DNA from: CAVTWS01 sp963732655
GTDB lineage: Bacteria; Actinomycetota; Acidimicrobiia; Acidimicrobiales; SHLQ01
NCBI GenBank assembly: GCA_963732655.1
Contig: CAVTAI010000017.1
Location: 434,001 to 498,000 of the forward strand
DNA: 64,000 nt
Direction of reading: 5' to 3'
Of this stretch, positions 24,487 through 33,177 are shown piece by piece. The stretch's first letter is position 1; each line of letters opens with the position of its first letter. A program made the position numbers and the translations under genes. A model generated the notes under the pieces. That model searched no databases. It had not been told where the DNA came from and saw only the letters and a list, made by a program, of their open reading frames with translations.

Positions 24487-25919
24487 GCCGGCGCAGCAGT
24501 TGCCGGCGCTGTGGGGCGACGCTCGACAAGGCGGCGCGGTTTTGCGGCTCGTGCGGCACGTCGGTGGGGTCCGCCGCGGTGTCGCTCGTCGAGGTCGAAG
24601 GGGTCGAGAGCACGCACGGCTGGGAGGTCACCTCCACGGTCGATGCCGGTGATGGGAGGCCGGTTCGACCTCGCCGGTGGCTGATGGTGGCCGGCGGAGG
24701 TGTTGCTGCCGCGCTCATCGCCCTGGCGTTGACCGGCGGGGGTGACCCCGACGGTGCCGAGGATCCGGCGGCCGAGGACACTTCCGGCGCCCCGCAGCCG
24801 TCCACGACCGTGGACGAGCCGGTGTGGCCTCCGACCTCCCGGCCGCCGCCGACCACGACGATCGTCCCCGAACCGAGCCTGGTCGACGGTGCCGGCAACC
24901 CGATCGCCGCTCCCGTGCTCGGCGAGCCGACCGGCCTCACCATGGTTGTCGGAGGCGCAGGAGCACTGGCCTTCGTCGACCTCGACAGCTCCGCTATCAC
25001 GGTCGTGGACATCCCGGGACGGGTCGACCTGCTCACTCACATCGGGTCCGATGTGTTTGCCCTGTCGTTCAACGGCGAGCCCTGGACCCGCGTGACGGCC
25101 GACGGTATGGCACCTGTGATCTACCCGGGTGACGAGAACGGAACTGAGACGGGCCTGGACACGACGGACCAGTTCGGAGTTGGGCCGGGACCCGCCGGCG
25201 CCTTGTGGCTCATCCCCTTTTCCTACGATTCCAGTGCCGTGCCGCTAGCTCACCTCGTGCCCACCGAGAGCGGCGAGATCCTCGATTCGATCGAGATTCC
25301 CACCGGGTCGTACCCGGTGGCGGTGTCGGGAGATTCGGTGATAGTGGCCGCCCCGGGCGGGATCTACGCGCTGCGCTCGGCGACCGAACCCAGGCGGCTG
25401 TCTCCCGGTTCGGTGATCAACGGCTTTTCAGGACAGGAGTTCACGTCGCGCTGGCTCGTGGTGATGGAATGCGACCCACGACTGACGTGCGAGACGGTCG
25501 TGCTCGACGCGGCTGGTGGTGATCGGCATCCCGTGACCGACGCCTTTCCCCGCGTTGCCAGCGCGTACGTCACCGTGGCGCCCGACGGCCGTCACGCCGT
25601 CGTCCAGGACTGGTCCGCTGGTTCGTCCGATGTCGTGAACCTCGAGACGGGCGCGACGACGGCACTTCCTTTTGTCGGCCCCCTCGGAATCGGCGCGGTG
25701 TCGTGGTCGGGCGACGGACGATGGGTGCTGGGGATCATGTTCAGCGATGGACCTGCGCTCGTGGTCTTCGACACGGCTACGGGGGCCACGCACCGGATCC
25801 ACATCGCCGACTTCCGGACCGAGACGTCCCCGGCGCTGCTCGTGCCCACGGCGGACGTGGCGGACATCGTCGCCGCCGCCGGGGTGCCCGGCGAGCTGTC
25901 TCCTGCCGTGGACGGGTAG
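24483..25919 (+). CDS. Zinc-ribbon membrane protein with beta-propeller-like outer region (copy 2)
   Basis: A 478-residue paralogue of the gene before it, overlapping its stop by 4 bases. It repeats the layout: C4 zinc ribbon (Cys7, Cys10, Cys21, Cys24), VSLVEVEGVESTHGWEV, a membrane helix at about 65-83, a Pro/Thr-rich linker, and strand-rich repeats (LGEPTGLTMV, LAFVDLDSSAI, APDGRHAVVQD, SGDGRWVLGIM). Both copies have a CD…LTCET / CDDTLSCET pair of cysteines in the outer domain that probably form a disulfide. Translational coupling suggests the two act together, perhaps as a heteromer. Function is unknown. Confidence 0.65.
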   Translation: MSRRSSCRRCGATLDKAARFCGSCGTSVGSAAVSLVEVEGVESTHGWEVTSTVDAGDGRPVRPRRWLMVAGGGVAAALIALALTGGGDPDGAEDPAAEDTSGAPQPSTTVDEPVWPPTSRPPPTTTIVPEPSLVDGAGNPIAAPVLGEPTGLTMVVGGAGALAFVDLDSSAITVVDIPGRVDLLTHIGSDVFALSFNGEPWTRVTADGMAPVIYPGDENGTETGLDTTDQFGVGPGPAGALWLIPFSYDSSAVPLAHLVPTESGEILDSIEIPTGSYPVAVSGDSVIVAAPGGIYALRSATEPRRLSPGSVINGFSGQEFTSRWLVVMECDPRLTCETVVLDAAGGDRHPVTDAFPRVASAYVTVAPDGRHAVVQDWSAGSSDVVNLETGATTALPFVGPLGIGAVSWSGDGRWVLGIMFSDGPALVVFDTATGATHRIHIADFRTETSPALLVPTADVADIVAAAGVPGELSPAVDG

Positions 25920-25997
25920 GGAGCTGACCGAACCGGCACGGCTGAACATTTCTTTCACACGCCTAACCTTTTCGGGCGGCGGTGCCGTTTCACGAGC

Positions 25998-26723
25998 ATG
26001 GCGAAGGCGTCCTCCGCTGGCTCGGCCAGCACCTGGCTCGTGCGTCACCGCACGTTTCCCCTGATCGCGTTGACGGTCGTGAGCGCGATGGGTCTCAGCT
26101 CGATGGCCCTCGTGGCCGACGAACCCGACTCGGCTCCGGCCGCGGCGACCGTGGACACCGTCGCCCTCGGCTCGCCGACTTCTCGGGCGAAGCCAGATGA
26201 GATACCGGTCGACACGGCCGTGGTGGCCCTCGACGCGTCGACGACGGTAGCGCTGACGGCCTCGGCGCCCGCGCCGACGGTCGCGCCCCGGCTCGTCGTC
26301 AACGCCCCGAGCGCGGCGAGCCCGGCGGCCGCCCCGGCGCCACCCACTGCCACCACCGCCCCGCCGTCGTCGACGAGCCCGCCCGCCCCGGTGCCCCCCA
26401 CCACCGTCCCTCCGGTGACCGCACCCCCGACGACCGCCCCACCGGCCACACTTCCGCCGACCACCACTGCGCCGGGATCCACGAACACCCTCACCTACAC
26501 CTTCTCGGGCGTGGCGACCGAGATCCTCATCACCCAGACCAACGGCTCGGCCATCTCGGTGGCCTCCGTGACGTTGGCCGCCGGCTGGCGGTACTTCGTC
26601 TCGGCCAACGGTCCGAGCGAGATCCACATCGACTTCCGACGAACCGATGATGACGACGAGGGCGAAGCGGCGTGGGTGTTGGTTCGAGAAGGTTCACAAC
26701 TGACCGTCCACGAGGAGCGATGA
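25998..26723 (+). CDS. Secreted or membrane-anchored Thr/Pro-rich protein
   Basis: The 241-residue protein has a basic N-terminus, a hydrophobic segment (about 19-41, FPLIALTVVSAMGLSSMALVA) that is a signal peptide or anchor, a long Ala/Pro/Thr-rich linker (about 90-165, many APPTT-like units), and a folded beta-rich tail of about 75 residues (NTLTYTFSGVATEILITQTNG … REGSQLTVHEER). The linker resembles cell-wall-spanning spacers. No enzyme motif is seen. It overlaps the next gene by 4 bases. A possible -10 TAACCT lies 28-33 bases upstream of ATG 25998, so the transcript has a short leader. Confidence 0.6.
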   Translation: MAKASSAGSASTWLVRHRTFPLIALTVVSAMGLSSMALVADEPDSAPAAATVDTVALGSPTSRAKPDEIPVDTAVVALDASTTVALTASAPAPTVAPRLVVNAPSAASPAAAPAPPTATTAPPSSTSPPAPVPPTTVPPVTAPPTTAPPATLPPTTTAPGSTNTLTYTFSGVATEILITQTNGSAISVASVTLAAGWRYFVSANGPSEIHIDFRRTDDDDEGEAAWVLVREGSQLTVHEER

Positions 26724-27549
26724 CCATGGCTGACCTGTCCCCCGAAGAGCGCGTGGCCCGGCTGCAGGCGCGGCGTGCCGCAGCCGCGGCCGAAGTGACC
26801 GGAGTGACGGGAGCGCCATCCGCGGTCGCCGCAGCATCCCGGTCCGAGGTCCCCACGCCGAACCGGGCCCATCGCCGGGCGTTGAATCGCAAGCCGCATC
26901 CGGCCGGATCGAGCCGCCGTTTCGTCGGACTGTCCGCGGTGGCTGGATTCGTCGGACTGGTCCCCGTGATGGGCCCGTTGACTGCGTCAGCGGCCTCGGT
27001 CGGCACCACGACGAGTGGGACTGTGCCGGTGGACACCGTCGCCCCGCTGGTCGACGGCGCGGCGCCGGTCCCGACCTCGATCGCGGTGACCACGACGGCC
27101 GCCGTCGATCCGCTGACGGGGCTGCCCGTCGTGGTCGACCCGCTCACGGGGCTGGCCGTCACGACCGGCTCGGTCCCCGGAGCCCTCGGTTTCGTCGCTC
27201 CGGCTCCCCCCGCGTCCGGCTCATTCGCAGTGCCCGCGCCCGCTCCGTCGGGCGGCAGCGCTCCGGCCGCGACTCCGGGAACCCCGGCCGCTCCGATACC
27301 CGCGCCCGTTCCGGCGAGCCCTTCTGCGCCCGCCCCCGCTGTCCCGGTCGCTCCCGCCCCGGCTCCCGCGGAGATCGCGCCGGCCGAGACCGCCCCTCCG
27401 GCCGCCGCGCCCCCCGTCACCGCTCCTCCGGCGACGGCACCTCCCGCGACCGCGCCCCCGCGACCGCACCTCCGGTCACCGCTCCTCCGGCGACGACTCC
27501 GCCGACCATCCCTCCGCCCCCTCCGACGACGGCTCAGTCCGGCGGCTGA
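26720..27549 (+). CDS. Exported Ala/Pro/Thr-rich protein, frameshifted near its end
   Basis: From ATG 26720 the protein has a charged N-terminus (LSPEERVARLQARRAAAAAE, helical), a hydrophobic stretch (about 71-93), and an extremely Ala/Pro-rich C-terminal half. Near 27460 the repeat pattern APPATAPPATAPP breaks into an Arg-rich sequence. Moving one base back gives ATAPPVTAPPATTPPTIPPPPP and a stop at 27547-27549, so one G appears to be missing in CCCCCGCGACC and the real product is about 276 residues. As read, the frame runs on through the next gene to 28216, which is not credible. It looks like a wall-spanning partner of the preceding protein. Confidence 0.5.
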
Positions 27550-27572
27550 CCCGGATTCACCGAGGAGTCCAC

Positions 27573-28211
27573 ATGAACGATGTCAACCCGCAGGTGTGGT
27601 GGTACGTGTCCCGCTCGGCCGGGATCGTGGCATGGGTCCTCGTGACCCTGTCGGTCTGCTGGGGCCTGTTCATCAGCACGAAGGCCGTGGCCAAGGCGTC
27701 GGCCCCCGCCCGGCTGCTCGACCTGCATCGGTTCCTCGGCGGGTTCGCGGTCATGTTCACCGCCGTGCACCTCGTCGGTCTGGTGGCGGACAACTACGTG
27801 TACTTCGGCTGGTCCGAGCTGTTCGTGCCCATGGCCAGCACGTGGAAGGCGGGCGCGGTGGCGTGGGGGATCGTCGCCTTCTACCTGCTCATCGCCATCG
27901 AGCTCACGTCCTTGGCCATGAAACGCCTGCCGCGGCGCGTGTGGCTGGCGGTTCACCGGTCGAGCTTTCTGCTCTTCGTCTTCGGCACCTACCACGGCTT
28001 GCTGGCCGGGACCGATCACGAGAACGTGTGGTATCGGATGTCCGTGGTGGCCTCCGTGAACGTCGTGGCCTTCTTGACGATCGTGCTCATCATGGCCAAA
28101 CGGAAGGCGGCACTCGACGCGGCGAGCGGCTCGAGCCGGGCGGTCAGCGCCCGCGGTTCGGCCGGTACGGTCAGCGCGAGCGGATCTGCAGCTGTCGCCG
28201 GTCCCGGATGA
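27573..28211 (+). CDS. Ferric-reductase-like transmembrane protein (heme b)
   Basis: The 212-residue protein has about five or six membrane helices and histidines in helix positions (LDLHRFLGGFAVMFTAVHLVGL, LAVHRSSFLLFVFGTYHGLLAG) that fit two b-type hemes, as in the ferric-reductase/MsrQ/YedZ family. A disordered Ser/Ala/Gly tail follows. No FAD or NAD domain is fused, so it would receive electrons from a separate partner. The gene follows two exported Pro-rich genes and ends convergently with the Crp-type gene, overlapping it by 41 bases. Substrate is unknown. Confidence 0.72.
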   Translation: MNDVNPQVWWYVSRSAGIVAWVLVTLSVCWGLFISTKAVAKASAPARLLDLHRFLGGFAVMFTAVHLVGLVADNYVYFGWSELFVPMASTWKAGAVAWGIVAFYLLIAIELTSLAMKRLPRRVWLAVHRSSFLLFVFGTYHGLLAGTDHENVWYRMSVVASVNVVAFLTIVLIMAKRKAALDAASGSSRAVSARGSAGTVSASGSAAVAGPG

Positions 28212-28830
28212 CGTAGCGGCGTTCGTGTTGCTCCATCCAGCCCAACCGGACGAACGAGGCGATGGCCTTGTTGACCCGCTCTCGTGAGGCGCCGACCAGG
28301 CCGGCCAGCTCTTCTTGCGTGATGGGGAGGGTGAACTCGTCGTTGTCGCCGGCCAGTTCGAGGAGGCGCTTGGCGGTGCGGCCGGTGACGTCGAGGAACA
28401 CCGAATCGGCGAGCGCTTCGTCCATGTTGCGCAACCGCCGCACCAGCATGGACACCACGGCCCAGAGCATCTCGGGGCGTTCGTCGTACAGCTGACGGAT
28501 CGGTTCGTAGGGGAGTTCGAGCACCTCGGATGGTTCGAGCGCCCGCGCCTCGGCGGACCGTCCGTCATCGTTGAACAGGCCCATCTCCCCGAACAGTTCG
28601 CCCTCCTCCATGAGGGCGACGACGGACTCGCGTCCGTCGAATGACTTGTTGGCGATGGCGATGCGGCCACGGGCGACGATGTGCAGACCGTCGGCCTTGT
28701 CGCCCTCGCCGTAGAGGACCTCGTTGCGGCGGAGACGACGCGTGGAACCGCGGCCGGCCAGCGTGGCGAGATAGTCGGGGTCGAGACCTGCGAACAGCTC
28801 GGTGGCGCCCAGAAGTGCGGTGTTGTCCAT
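28171..28830 (-). CDS. Crp/Fnr-family transcriptional regulator
   Basis: The 219-residue protein has an N-terminal cyclic-nucleotide-binding beta barrel (about 15-120, with GEGDKADGLHIVARGRIAI and GELFGEMGLFNDDGRSAEARALEPSEVLEL) and a C-terminal winged helix-turn-helix (about 150-205, LPITQEELAGLVGASRERVNKAIASFVRLGWME). The phosphate-binding cassette contains GEMGLF and RSAEA, compatible with cAMP or a related ligand. No Fnr-type cysteine cluster is present. ATG 28830 is preferred to ATG 28842 because TAGGAT (minus strand 28845-28840) overlaps the latter. It is divergent from ispDF and could regulate either neighbour. Confidence 0.85.
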   Translation of the reverse strand: MDNTALLGATELFAGLDPDYLATLAGRGSTRRLRRNEVLYGEGDKADGLHIVARGRIAIANKSFDGRESVVALMEEGELFGEMGLFNDDGRSAEARALEPSEVLELPYEPIRQLYDERPEMLWAVVSMLVRRLRNMDEALADSVFLDVTGRTAKRLLELAGDNDEFTLPITQEELAGLVGASRERVNKAIASFVRLGWMEQHERRYVIRDRRQLQIRSR

Positions 28831-28920
28831 GTGACCAGCCATCCTAGTCAGCGTGCTGAACCCCGATTGTCGGACATGCAAGCAGGCGAACCCCAGTCGA
28901 GCTTCGGAGCCATCGTGCTG

Positions 28921-30085
28921 ATGGGTGTCTGGGCCGTTGTCGTCGCGGCCGGTTCCGGCGCGCGATTCGGAGGGGCGAAGCAGTTCGCGGTCATCCGAGG
29001 TCTGACCGTCCTTCAGCGGTCCGTGGCTGCGCTGGCCCCTCATGTCGACGGCGTGGTGGTCGTGGTGCCCCCGGGGGAGGTGGGGATGCACCCGGTCGAC
29101 GTGGCGATTCCCGTGGTGGCGTGCGCCGGCGGTGTGACCCGTTCGGACTCCGTGCGGCGGGGGTTGGCGTGCGTTCCCGCGACGGCAGAGTTCGTCCTCG
29201 TCCACGACGCGGCGCGCCCGCTCGTTCCCGACGCGGTCGTGCGTCGGGTCATCGACTCCGTGCGGGCCGGGGCCGACGCGGTGGTGCCGGCGGTGCCGGT
29301 GACCGACACGATGCGCTCCGTCGACGGTGGTGTGGTCGACCGGTCGAAGCTCATCGCCGTCCAGACCCCGCAGGGTTTTCGAGCTGACGTTCTCCGGCAC
29401 GCGCACGGTACGGGAGCCGAGGGCACCGATGACGCCGGGGTCGTGGAGTCGGCAGGCGGTACGGTCACGGTGGTGAACGGCGACCCGTCGAACCTCAAGA
29501 TCACCACGCCGACCGACCTGCTGATCGCCGAAGCCCTCCTGTCCGCCCGGCTCGACCTCGGCGATGACCTGGGCCGGCGCGCCGTGACGGACATACGCGT
29601 GGGCATGGGGTTCGACGTGCACCCCCCGAGCGACGATCCGGAGCGCAGCTTGGTGCTCGGGGGCGTGAGCTTCGAAGGGGCGTGCGGTCTCGCCGGGCAC
29701 AGCGATGCCGACGTGATCGCCCATGCGGCGACCGACGCCCTTCTCGGTGCGGCCGGCCTCGGCGACATCGGCTCCTGGTTTCCGGACACTGAGCCCGCCC
29801 TGGCCGGTGCCGACAGCCTGGTGCTGCTCGCGGCGCGGTCGAAGCAGTGCGTGAGGCCGGTTGGGCGCCGGTCAACGTGGACTGCGTGGTCGTGCTCGAC
29901 ACCCCGAAGTTGGCCCGCGCCGCCAGGAGATGCAGGACCGTCTCTCGGCCGCCGTCGGTGCGCCGGTGACGGTGAAGGGCAAACGAACCGAGGGTGTCGG
30001 CAGCCTGGGCCGCGGAGAAGGTGTCGTGGCGTGGGCCGTGGCGCTGGTCTCGCGCCGTGCCGCGACGGACGAACAGGAGAGCTGA
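28921..30085 (+). CDS. ispDF: Bifunctional IspD-IspF (MEP pathway), two frameshifts in the IspF half
   Basis: IspD makes CDP-methylerythritol; IspF cyclises its phosphorylated form. The IspD half shows AVVVAAGSGARFGGAKQF, VHDAARPLV, QTPQGFRADVL and DDAGVVESAGG. It runs without a stop into IspF at DIRVGMGFDVHPP and GLAGHSDADVIAHAATDALLGAAGLGDIGSWFPDTEP, so the two are one polypeptide. The frame is then lost twice: near 29836 (a G short in GCGCGGTCG) and near 29915 (a C short in TTGGCCCGCG). Between these lies VREAGWAPVNVDCVVVLDTPKLA, and after them RQEMQDRLSAAVGAPVTVKGKRTEG, all standard IspF. Corrected length is about 388. The start may instead be ATG 28876. Confidence 0.85.
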
Positions 30086-31146
30086 TGAGCAGAGGTCCCG
30101 CACGAGGTCCTTCCGGACCCGCCAAACGTTCGGGTCCCGCACGGGGTCCGTCGGCCCGGAGCTCCGGACCGGCGTCACGATCGGGCGCGCCGGCACCCAA
30201 ACCCGCGAAGGCGGCACGGTCGGGCGGGGCGGGGCGGGCGGCCGCCCCCTCGGCGGCCGCCACTCCCTCGACCGGTCGGGGTGGGGGCGCCCAGGTCCGG
30301 GGGCGGGGTCAACGCGGCGGCCAGCGCAGCGGCCAGCGCGGCACCACCCCCCTGCGGTCCGAGGGCTCCCGCCCGCGGCAACTGGGCGGCGATCAGGTCG
30401 AAGGACGCCACGCTGTTCGCGAGTTGCTCCTGGCCGGGACCCGCCGAGTGCGCGAAGTGGTGCTGGCCTCCGGCATGGACGACGCGCCGATCCTCGACGA
30501 CATCGTCGACCTGTGCGACGAGCAGAAGATCAAAATCAAAGAAGTGTCCAAGAACCGTTTCGACGCCCTCGCCCGGACCGAATCCGCCCAGGGTGTCATC
30601 GCCTTGGCCGCACCGCTTCGCGAGCACGATCTCGACGAGCTGGCGCGCTCGGTGCCGGGTCAACCCCCGCCGTTCCTGATCCTCTTCGACGGCGTGACGG
30701 ACCCCGGCAACCTGGGTGCCGTGCTCCGCAGCGCCGAGTGCGCCGGCGTCACTGGCGTCATCCTGCCTCGCCACCGCTCGGCGCTCGTATCGCCCACGGT
30801 GACCAAGACCGCCGCCGGCGCGGTCGAGCACCTGCCGATGGCGGTGGTATCGGGCGCCGCGGGAGCCATCGCCCGACTCAAGGAGCTGGGGGTGTGGGTG
30901 GTCGGCCTCGATGCCTCGGCCTCCCGATCCATCCATGACCTGTCGGTGGCCGATGAACCGGTGGCCTTGGTGCTGGGATCAGAAGGCAGCGGGCTGTCCC
31001 GCCTGGCCCGCGAGCGGTGCGACGCACTGGCCTCCATACCGCTGCTCGGCATGCTGTCGTCGCTGAACGTGGCCGCCGCGGGAGCGGTGGCCTGCTTCGA
31101 GGTCGCCCGTCAACGCGACCTCCGACGGCGTCTCGCAGGTGCCTGA
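30085..31146 (+). CDS. rlmB: 23S rRNA 2'-O-methyltransferase RlmB/TrmH family
   Basis: A SPOUT-class SAM-dependent RNA 2'-O-ribose methyltransferase. The 353-residue protein opens with a disordered basic Gly/Arg/Pro/Ser extension of about 110 residues (repeated GPARGPS-type units), then a small substrate-binding domain (HAVRELLLAGTRRVREVVLA), then the knotted SPOUT domain: DGVTDPGNLGAVLRSAECAG (motif 1), ALVLGSEGSGLSRL (motif 2) and IPLLGMLSSLNVAAAGAVACFE (motif 3). The start overlaps the ispDF stop (TGATG). In many actinobacteria cysS sits between ispF and this gene; here it is absent. RlmB itself methylates G2251, but the exact target is inferred only. Confidence 0.9.
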   Translation: MSRGPARGPSGPAKRSGPARGPSARSSGPASRSGAPAPKPAKAARSGGAGRAAAPSAAATPSTGRGGGAQVRGRGQRGGQRSGQRGTTPLRSEGSRPRQLGGDQVEGRHAVRELLLAGTRRVREVVLASGMDDAPILDDIVDLCDEQKIKIKEVSKNRFDALARTESAQGVIALAAPLREHDLDELARSVPGQPPPFLILFDGVTDPGNLGAVLRSAECAGVTGVILPRHRSALVSPTVTKTAAGAVEHLPMAVVSGAAGAIARLKELGVWVVGLDASASRSIHDLSVADEPVALVLGSEGSGLSRLARERCDALASIPLLGMLSSLNVAAAGAVACFEVARQRDLRRRLAGA

Positions 31147-31972
31147 AGGGCCGGCGGGCGAGCTGCCGTCTGGGCCGGCAGGGGAATCGCGGCGCCGGCT
31201 CGATCGCGGTCTCGCCGGTCGGGCGGCGGCGGTCGGTGTGGTCGCCGGCTTCCTGTCCGGCATGTTCGGCGTGGGTGGCGGCATCTTGATCGTGCCCGCA
31301 CTCGTCGCGGTTCTCCGCATGCCCCAGCGGCTGGCCCACGGCACGTCGTTGGCCGCCGTTCTCCCGATCGCCGTTTCGAGCCTGGCCGGTTACTGGTCGG
31401 ATGACAAGATCGATTGGCCGGTGGCGGCATGGCTCGCGGTCGGTGCAGTCGCTGGTGCCATCCTCGGCACGAAGCTGTTGAACATCCTCCCGCATCGGGC
31501 GTTGGGTCTGGCCTTCGCGTCCCTGATGCTGGCCACGGCGCTGCGGCTGGGGCTCGACAACAGCACCGCCGCGGGCCGGTCCGATCTCACGTCGGGATGG
31601 GCGATCGGCCTCGTGCTGTTCGGTGTCGTCACGGGGATCCTGTCCGGCCTGCTGGGGGTAGGCGGCGGTGTGATCATGGTGCCGTTCATGGTCGTGCTGC
31701 TCGGCGTGCCGGCGGCCGTGGCCCGGGGCACGTCGCTCGCCGTCGTGGTGCCGACTGCGGTGATGGGCACGTGGCGCAACCGCAAGCGACGCAACGCAGA
31801 TCTCCCCGTGGCGGCGGTGGTGGGGATCGCGGGTGTGGCCTCGGCGTTCGTCGGCTCTCAGATCTCGATCGGACTGAGCGACACCACATCGAACACGTTG
31901 TTCGCCGGATTGTTGGCGGTGATCGGGTTGCGCCTGATGCTGCAGCTCCGCCGGACCGAGGCGATCGACTGA
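31139..31972 (+). CDS. TSUP-family membrane permease (TauE/SafE)
   Basis: The 277-residue integral membrane protein has the two-fold TSUP repeat: SGMFGVGGGILIVPALVAVL near residue 40 and SGLLGVGGGVIMVPFMVVLL near residue 170, each followed by GTSLA. About eight membrane helices are visible. Members export or import small sulfur or organic anions such as sulfite, sulfoacetate or taurine; the substrate here is unknown. It starts at GTG 31139, overlapping the rlmB stop, so it is probably translationally coupled, although the functional link is obscure. Confidence 0.85.
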   Translation: MPEGPAGELPSGPAGESRRRLDRGLAGRAAAVGVVAGFLSGMFGVGGGILIVPALVAVLRMPQRLAHGTSLAAVLPIAVSSLAGYWSDDKIDWPVAAWLAVGAVAGAILGTKLLNILPHRALGLAFASLMLATALRLGLDNSTAAGRSDLTSGWAIGLVLFGVVTGILSGLLGVGGGVIMVPFMVVLLGVPAAVARGTSLAVVVPTAVMGTWRNRKRRNADLPVAAVVGIAGVASAFVGSQISIGLSDTTSNTLFAGLLAVIGLRLMLQLRRTEAID

Positions 31973-31980
31973 ACTGTCGT

Positions 31981-32000
31981 TGTCATCATATCTGATAACA
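31981..32000. promoter_or_regulatory. Inverted-repeat operator overlapping the -10 of the nucleotidyltransferase/XRE pair
   Basis: TGTCATCA (31981-31988) and TGATAACA (31993-32000) form an inverted repeat with 7 of 8 positions matching and a 4-base centre. It overlaps the likely -10 TAACAT (31996-32001), 7 bases before GTG 32009. An XRE repressor from this operon would block its own promoter here. The element is conspicuously A/T-rich for the region. Confidence 0.6.
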
Positions 32001-32008
32001 TCGGTTGG

Positions 32009-32683
32009 GTGACGCAGGAACCTCCTCGACTCCGCCTGGTCCTCGCCAAAGCGGCCGAACTGCAGCGGGTCGTCCCAGATGCTGTGCTGGTCGGCGGCGC
32101 GGCGGCGGCGCTCCATGCCGGTCACCGGGAGTCCTTTGACCACGATCATGTCGTCGCCGATCTCGACGACCGCTTCGACACGATCCTCGAACACCTCGAG
32201 GCGTTGGGCGACTGGTCGCTGGCCCGGGCTCAGCCGGGGAAGATCATCTTGGGAAGTCTCGGCGGCATCGAGACCGGGATCCGGCAGCTCATGCGCCTCC
32301 GCCCGCTCGAAACCGTCGTCTTCGACCTGAATGGCGCCTCCCTCGTCGTGCCGACGATCGAGGAGATCTTGCGTATCAAGGCCTGGTTGGCGGTGACCCG
32401 GAACCAGACTCGTGATTATCTCGATATCGCCGCGCTGTCCGATTCGATGGGTGTCGACGCTGCGGCCCGTGTCCTTGCCGGAATCGACGAGTACTACCAG
32501 GACATCAACGTTCGCCCCGACCCGGTCGCCACCCAGGTCGTGCGTCAGCTCTCGCACCCACGCCCCCGCGACACTCGGACGACTCAGGAGCTCGCACGTT
32601 ATAAGGGCCTCGCGGCACGATGGCACGATTGGGCCGAGGTGGCCAGGGTGCTGCGAAACGTCGCCGAGGAGATGCTGGCATGA
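32009..32683 (+). CDS. Nucleotidyltransferase-fold protein (AbiEii-like), putative toxin
   Basis: The 224-residue protein has the nucleotidyltransferase signature LVGGAAAALHAGHRESFDHDHVV (GG and the DxD metal pair DHD) near residues 29-51, and later IEEILRIKAWLAVTRNQTRDYLDIAAL, as in AbiEii/MenT-type or DUF6036-like proteins. Such enzymes can modify tRNA or proteins as toxins. It starts at GTG 32009 with a leaderless promoter, and its stop overlaps the start of an XRE-type gene by 4 bases. Together they look like a small toxin-antitoxin module, but the order (nucleotidyltransferase first) differs from the typical abiEi-abiEii pair. A housekeeping role cannot be excluded. Confidence 0.65.
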   Translation: MTQEPPRLRLVLAKAAELQRVVPDAVLVGGAAAALHAGHRESFDHDHVVADLDDRFDTILEHLEALGDWSLARAQPGKIILGSLGGIETGIRQLMRLRPLETVVFDLNGASLVVPTIEEILRIKAWLAVTRNQTRDYLDIAALSDSMGVDAAARVLAGIDEYYQDINVRPDPVATQVVRQLSHPRPRDTRTTQELARYKGLAARWHDWAEVARVLRNVAEEMLA

Positions 32684-33177
32684 CACTCACGTTCCGCAAC
32701 GTCGACGCCGATCCGGGGAGCGAGCCCGACGACTGGCCGTTCGAAGGGGTCCTGGCCGCGGTCGAGCGCGGCTCGTTGACGGACTGGAGGCGGCTGGTCG
32801 CGGCCATACGCGCCCAGCCGTGGGGCCCCTGCGCCCGGGCTGTCGAGGTCATCGTGTCCTGGGGTGAGAACGGTGGGATCGACGCGGTCCTCGGCGGGTG
32901 GCTGCGCCGTGCCCGGGACGAGGCCGATCAGGCGACGGCGCGTTCGGTGGGCGAGTACCTGCGCGAAGTGCGCTCCGAGCTCGGAATGAGCCAACGGGAA
33001 TTCGCTCCGCTTATCGGAACGTCGGCGCAGCGGCTGTCGTCGTACGAGACCGGCCGGGTTGCGCCATCGGTGGCGATCCTCGGCCGGGTTGAGCGCGTCC
33101 GGCAGGCGGGGGAGAGCCCGAGGTCGGATTCGAACCGACGACCTGCTGTTTACAAGACAGCTGCTCTGGCCAACTGA
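32680..33177 (+). CDS. XRE-type helix-turn-helix protein, putative antitoxin
   Basis: A 165-residue protein with an N-terminal alpha-helical part (about 1-85, WRRLVAAIRAQPWGPCARAVEVI) and a HTH_3 domain at about 88-140, VGEYLREVRSELGMSQREFAPLIGTSAQRLSSYETGRVAPS. It is coupled to the nucleotidyltransferase gene through a 4-base overlap and is the likely DNA-binding repressor for the upstream inverted repeat. The last 20 or so residues (SDSNRRPAVYKTAALAN) are encoded by the antisense of tRNA-Thr, so the natural protein either ends inside the tRNA or the sequence was truncated there. N-terminal function is unknown. Confidence 0.65.
   Translation: MTLTFRNVDADPGSEPDDWPFEGVLAAVERGSLTDWRRLVAAIRAQPWGPCARAVEVIVSWGENGGIDAVLGGWLRRARDEADQATARSVGEYLREVRSELGMSQREFAPLIGTSAQRLSSYETGRVAPSVAILGRVERVRQAGESPRSDSNRRPAVYKTAALAN

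Noticed and set aside
26045..26494. Gly/Val-rich minus-strand protein
   Set aside because: It is the mirror of the Ala/Pro/Thr-rich linker on the plus strand.
27550..28216. Continuation of the 26720 frame through the ferric-reductase gene
   Set aside because: The part after 27460 is Arg-rich and out of frame with a clear membrane protein that starts at 27573.
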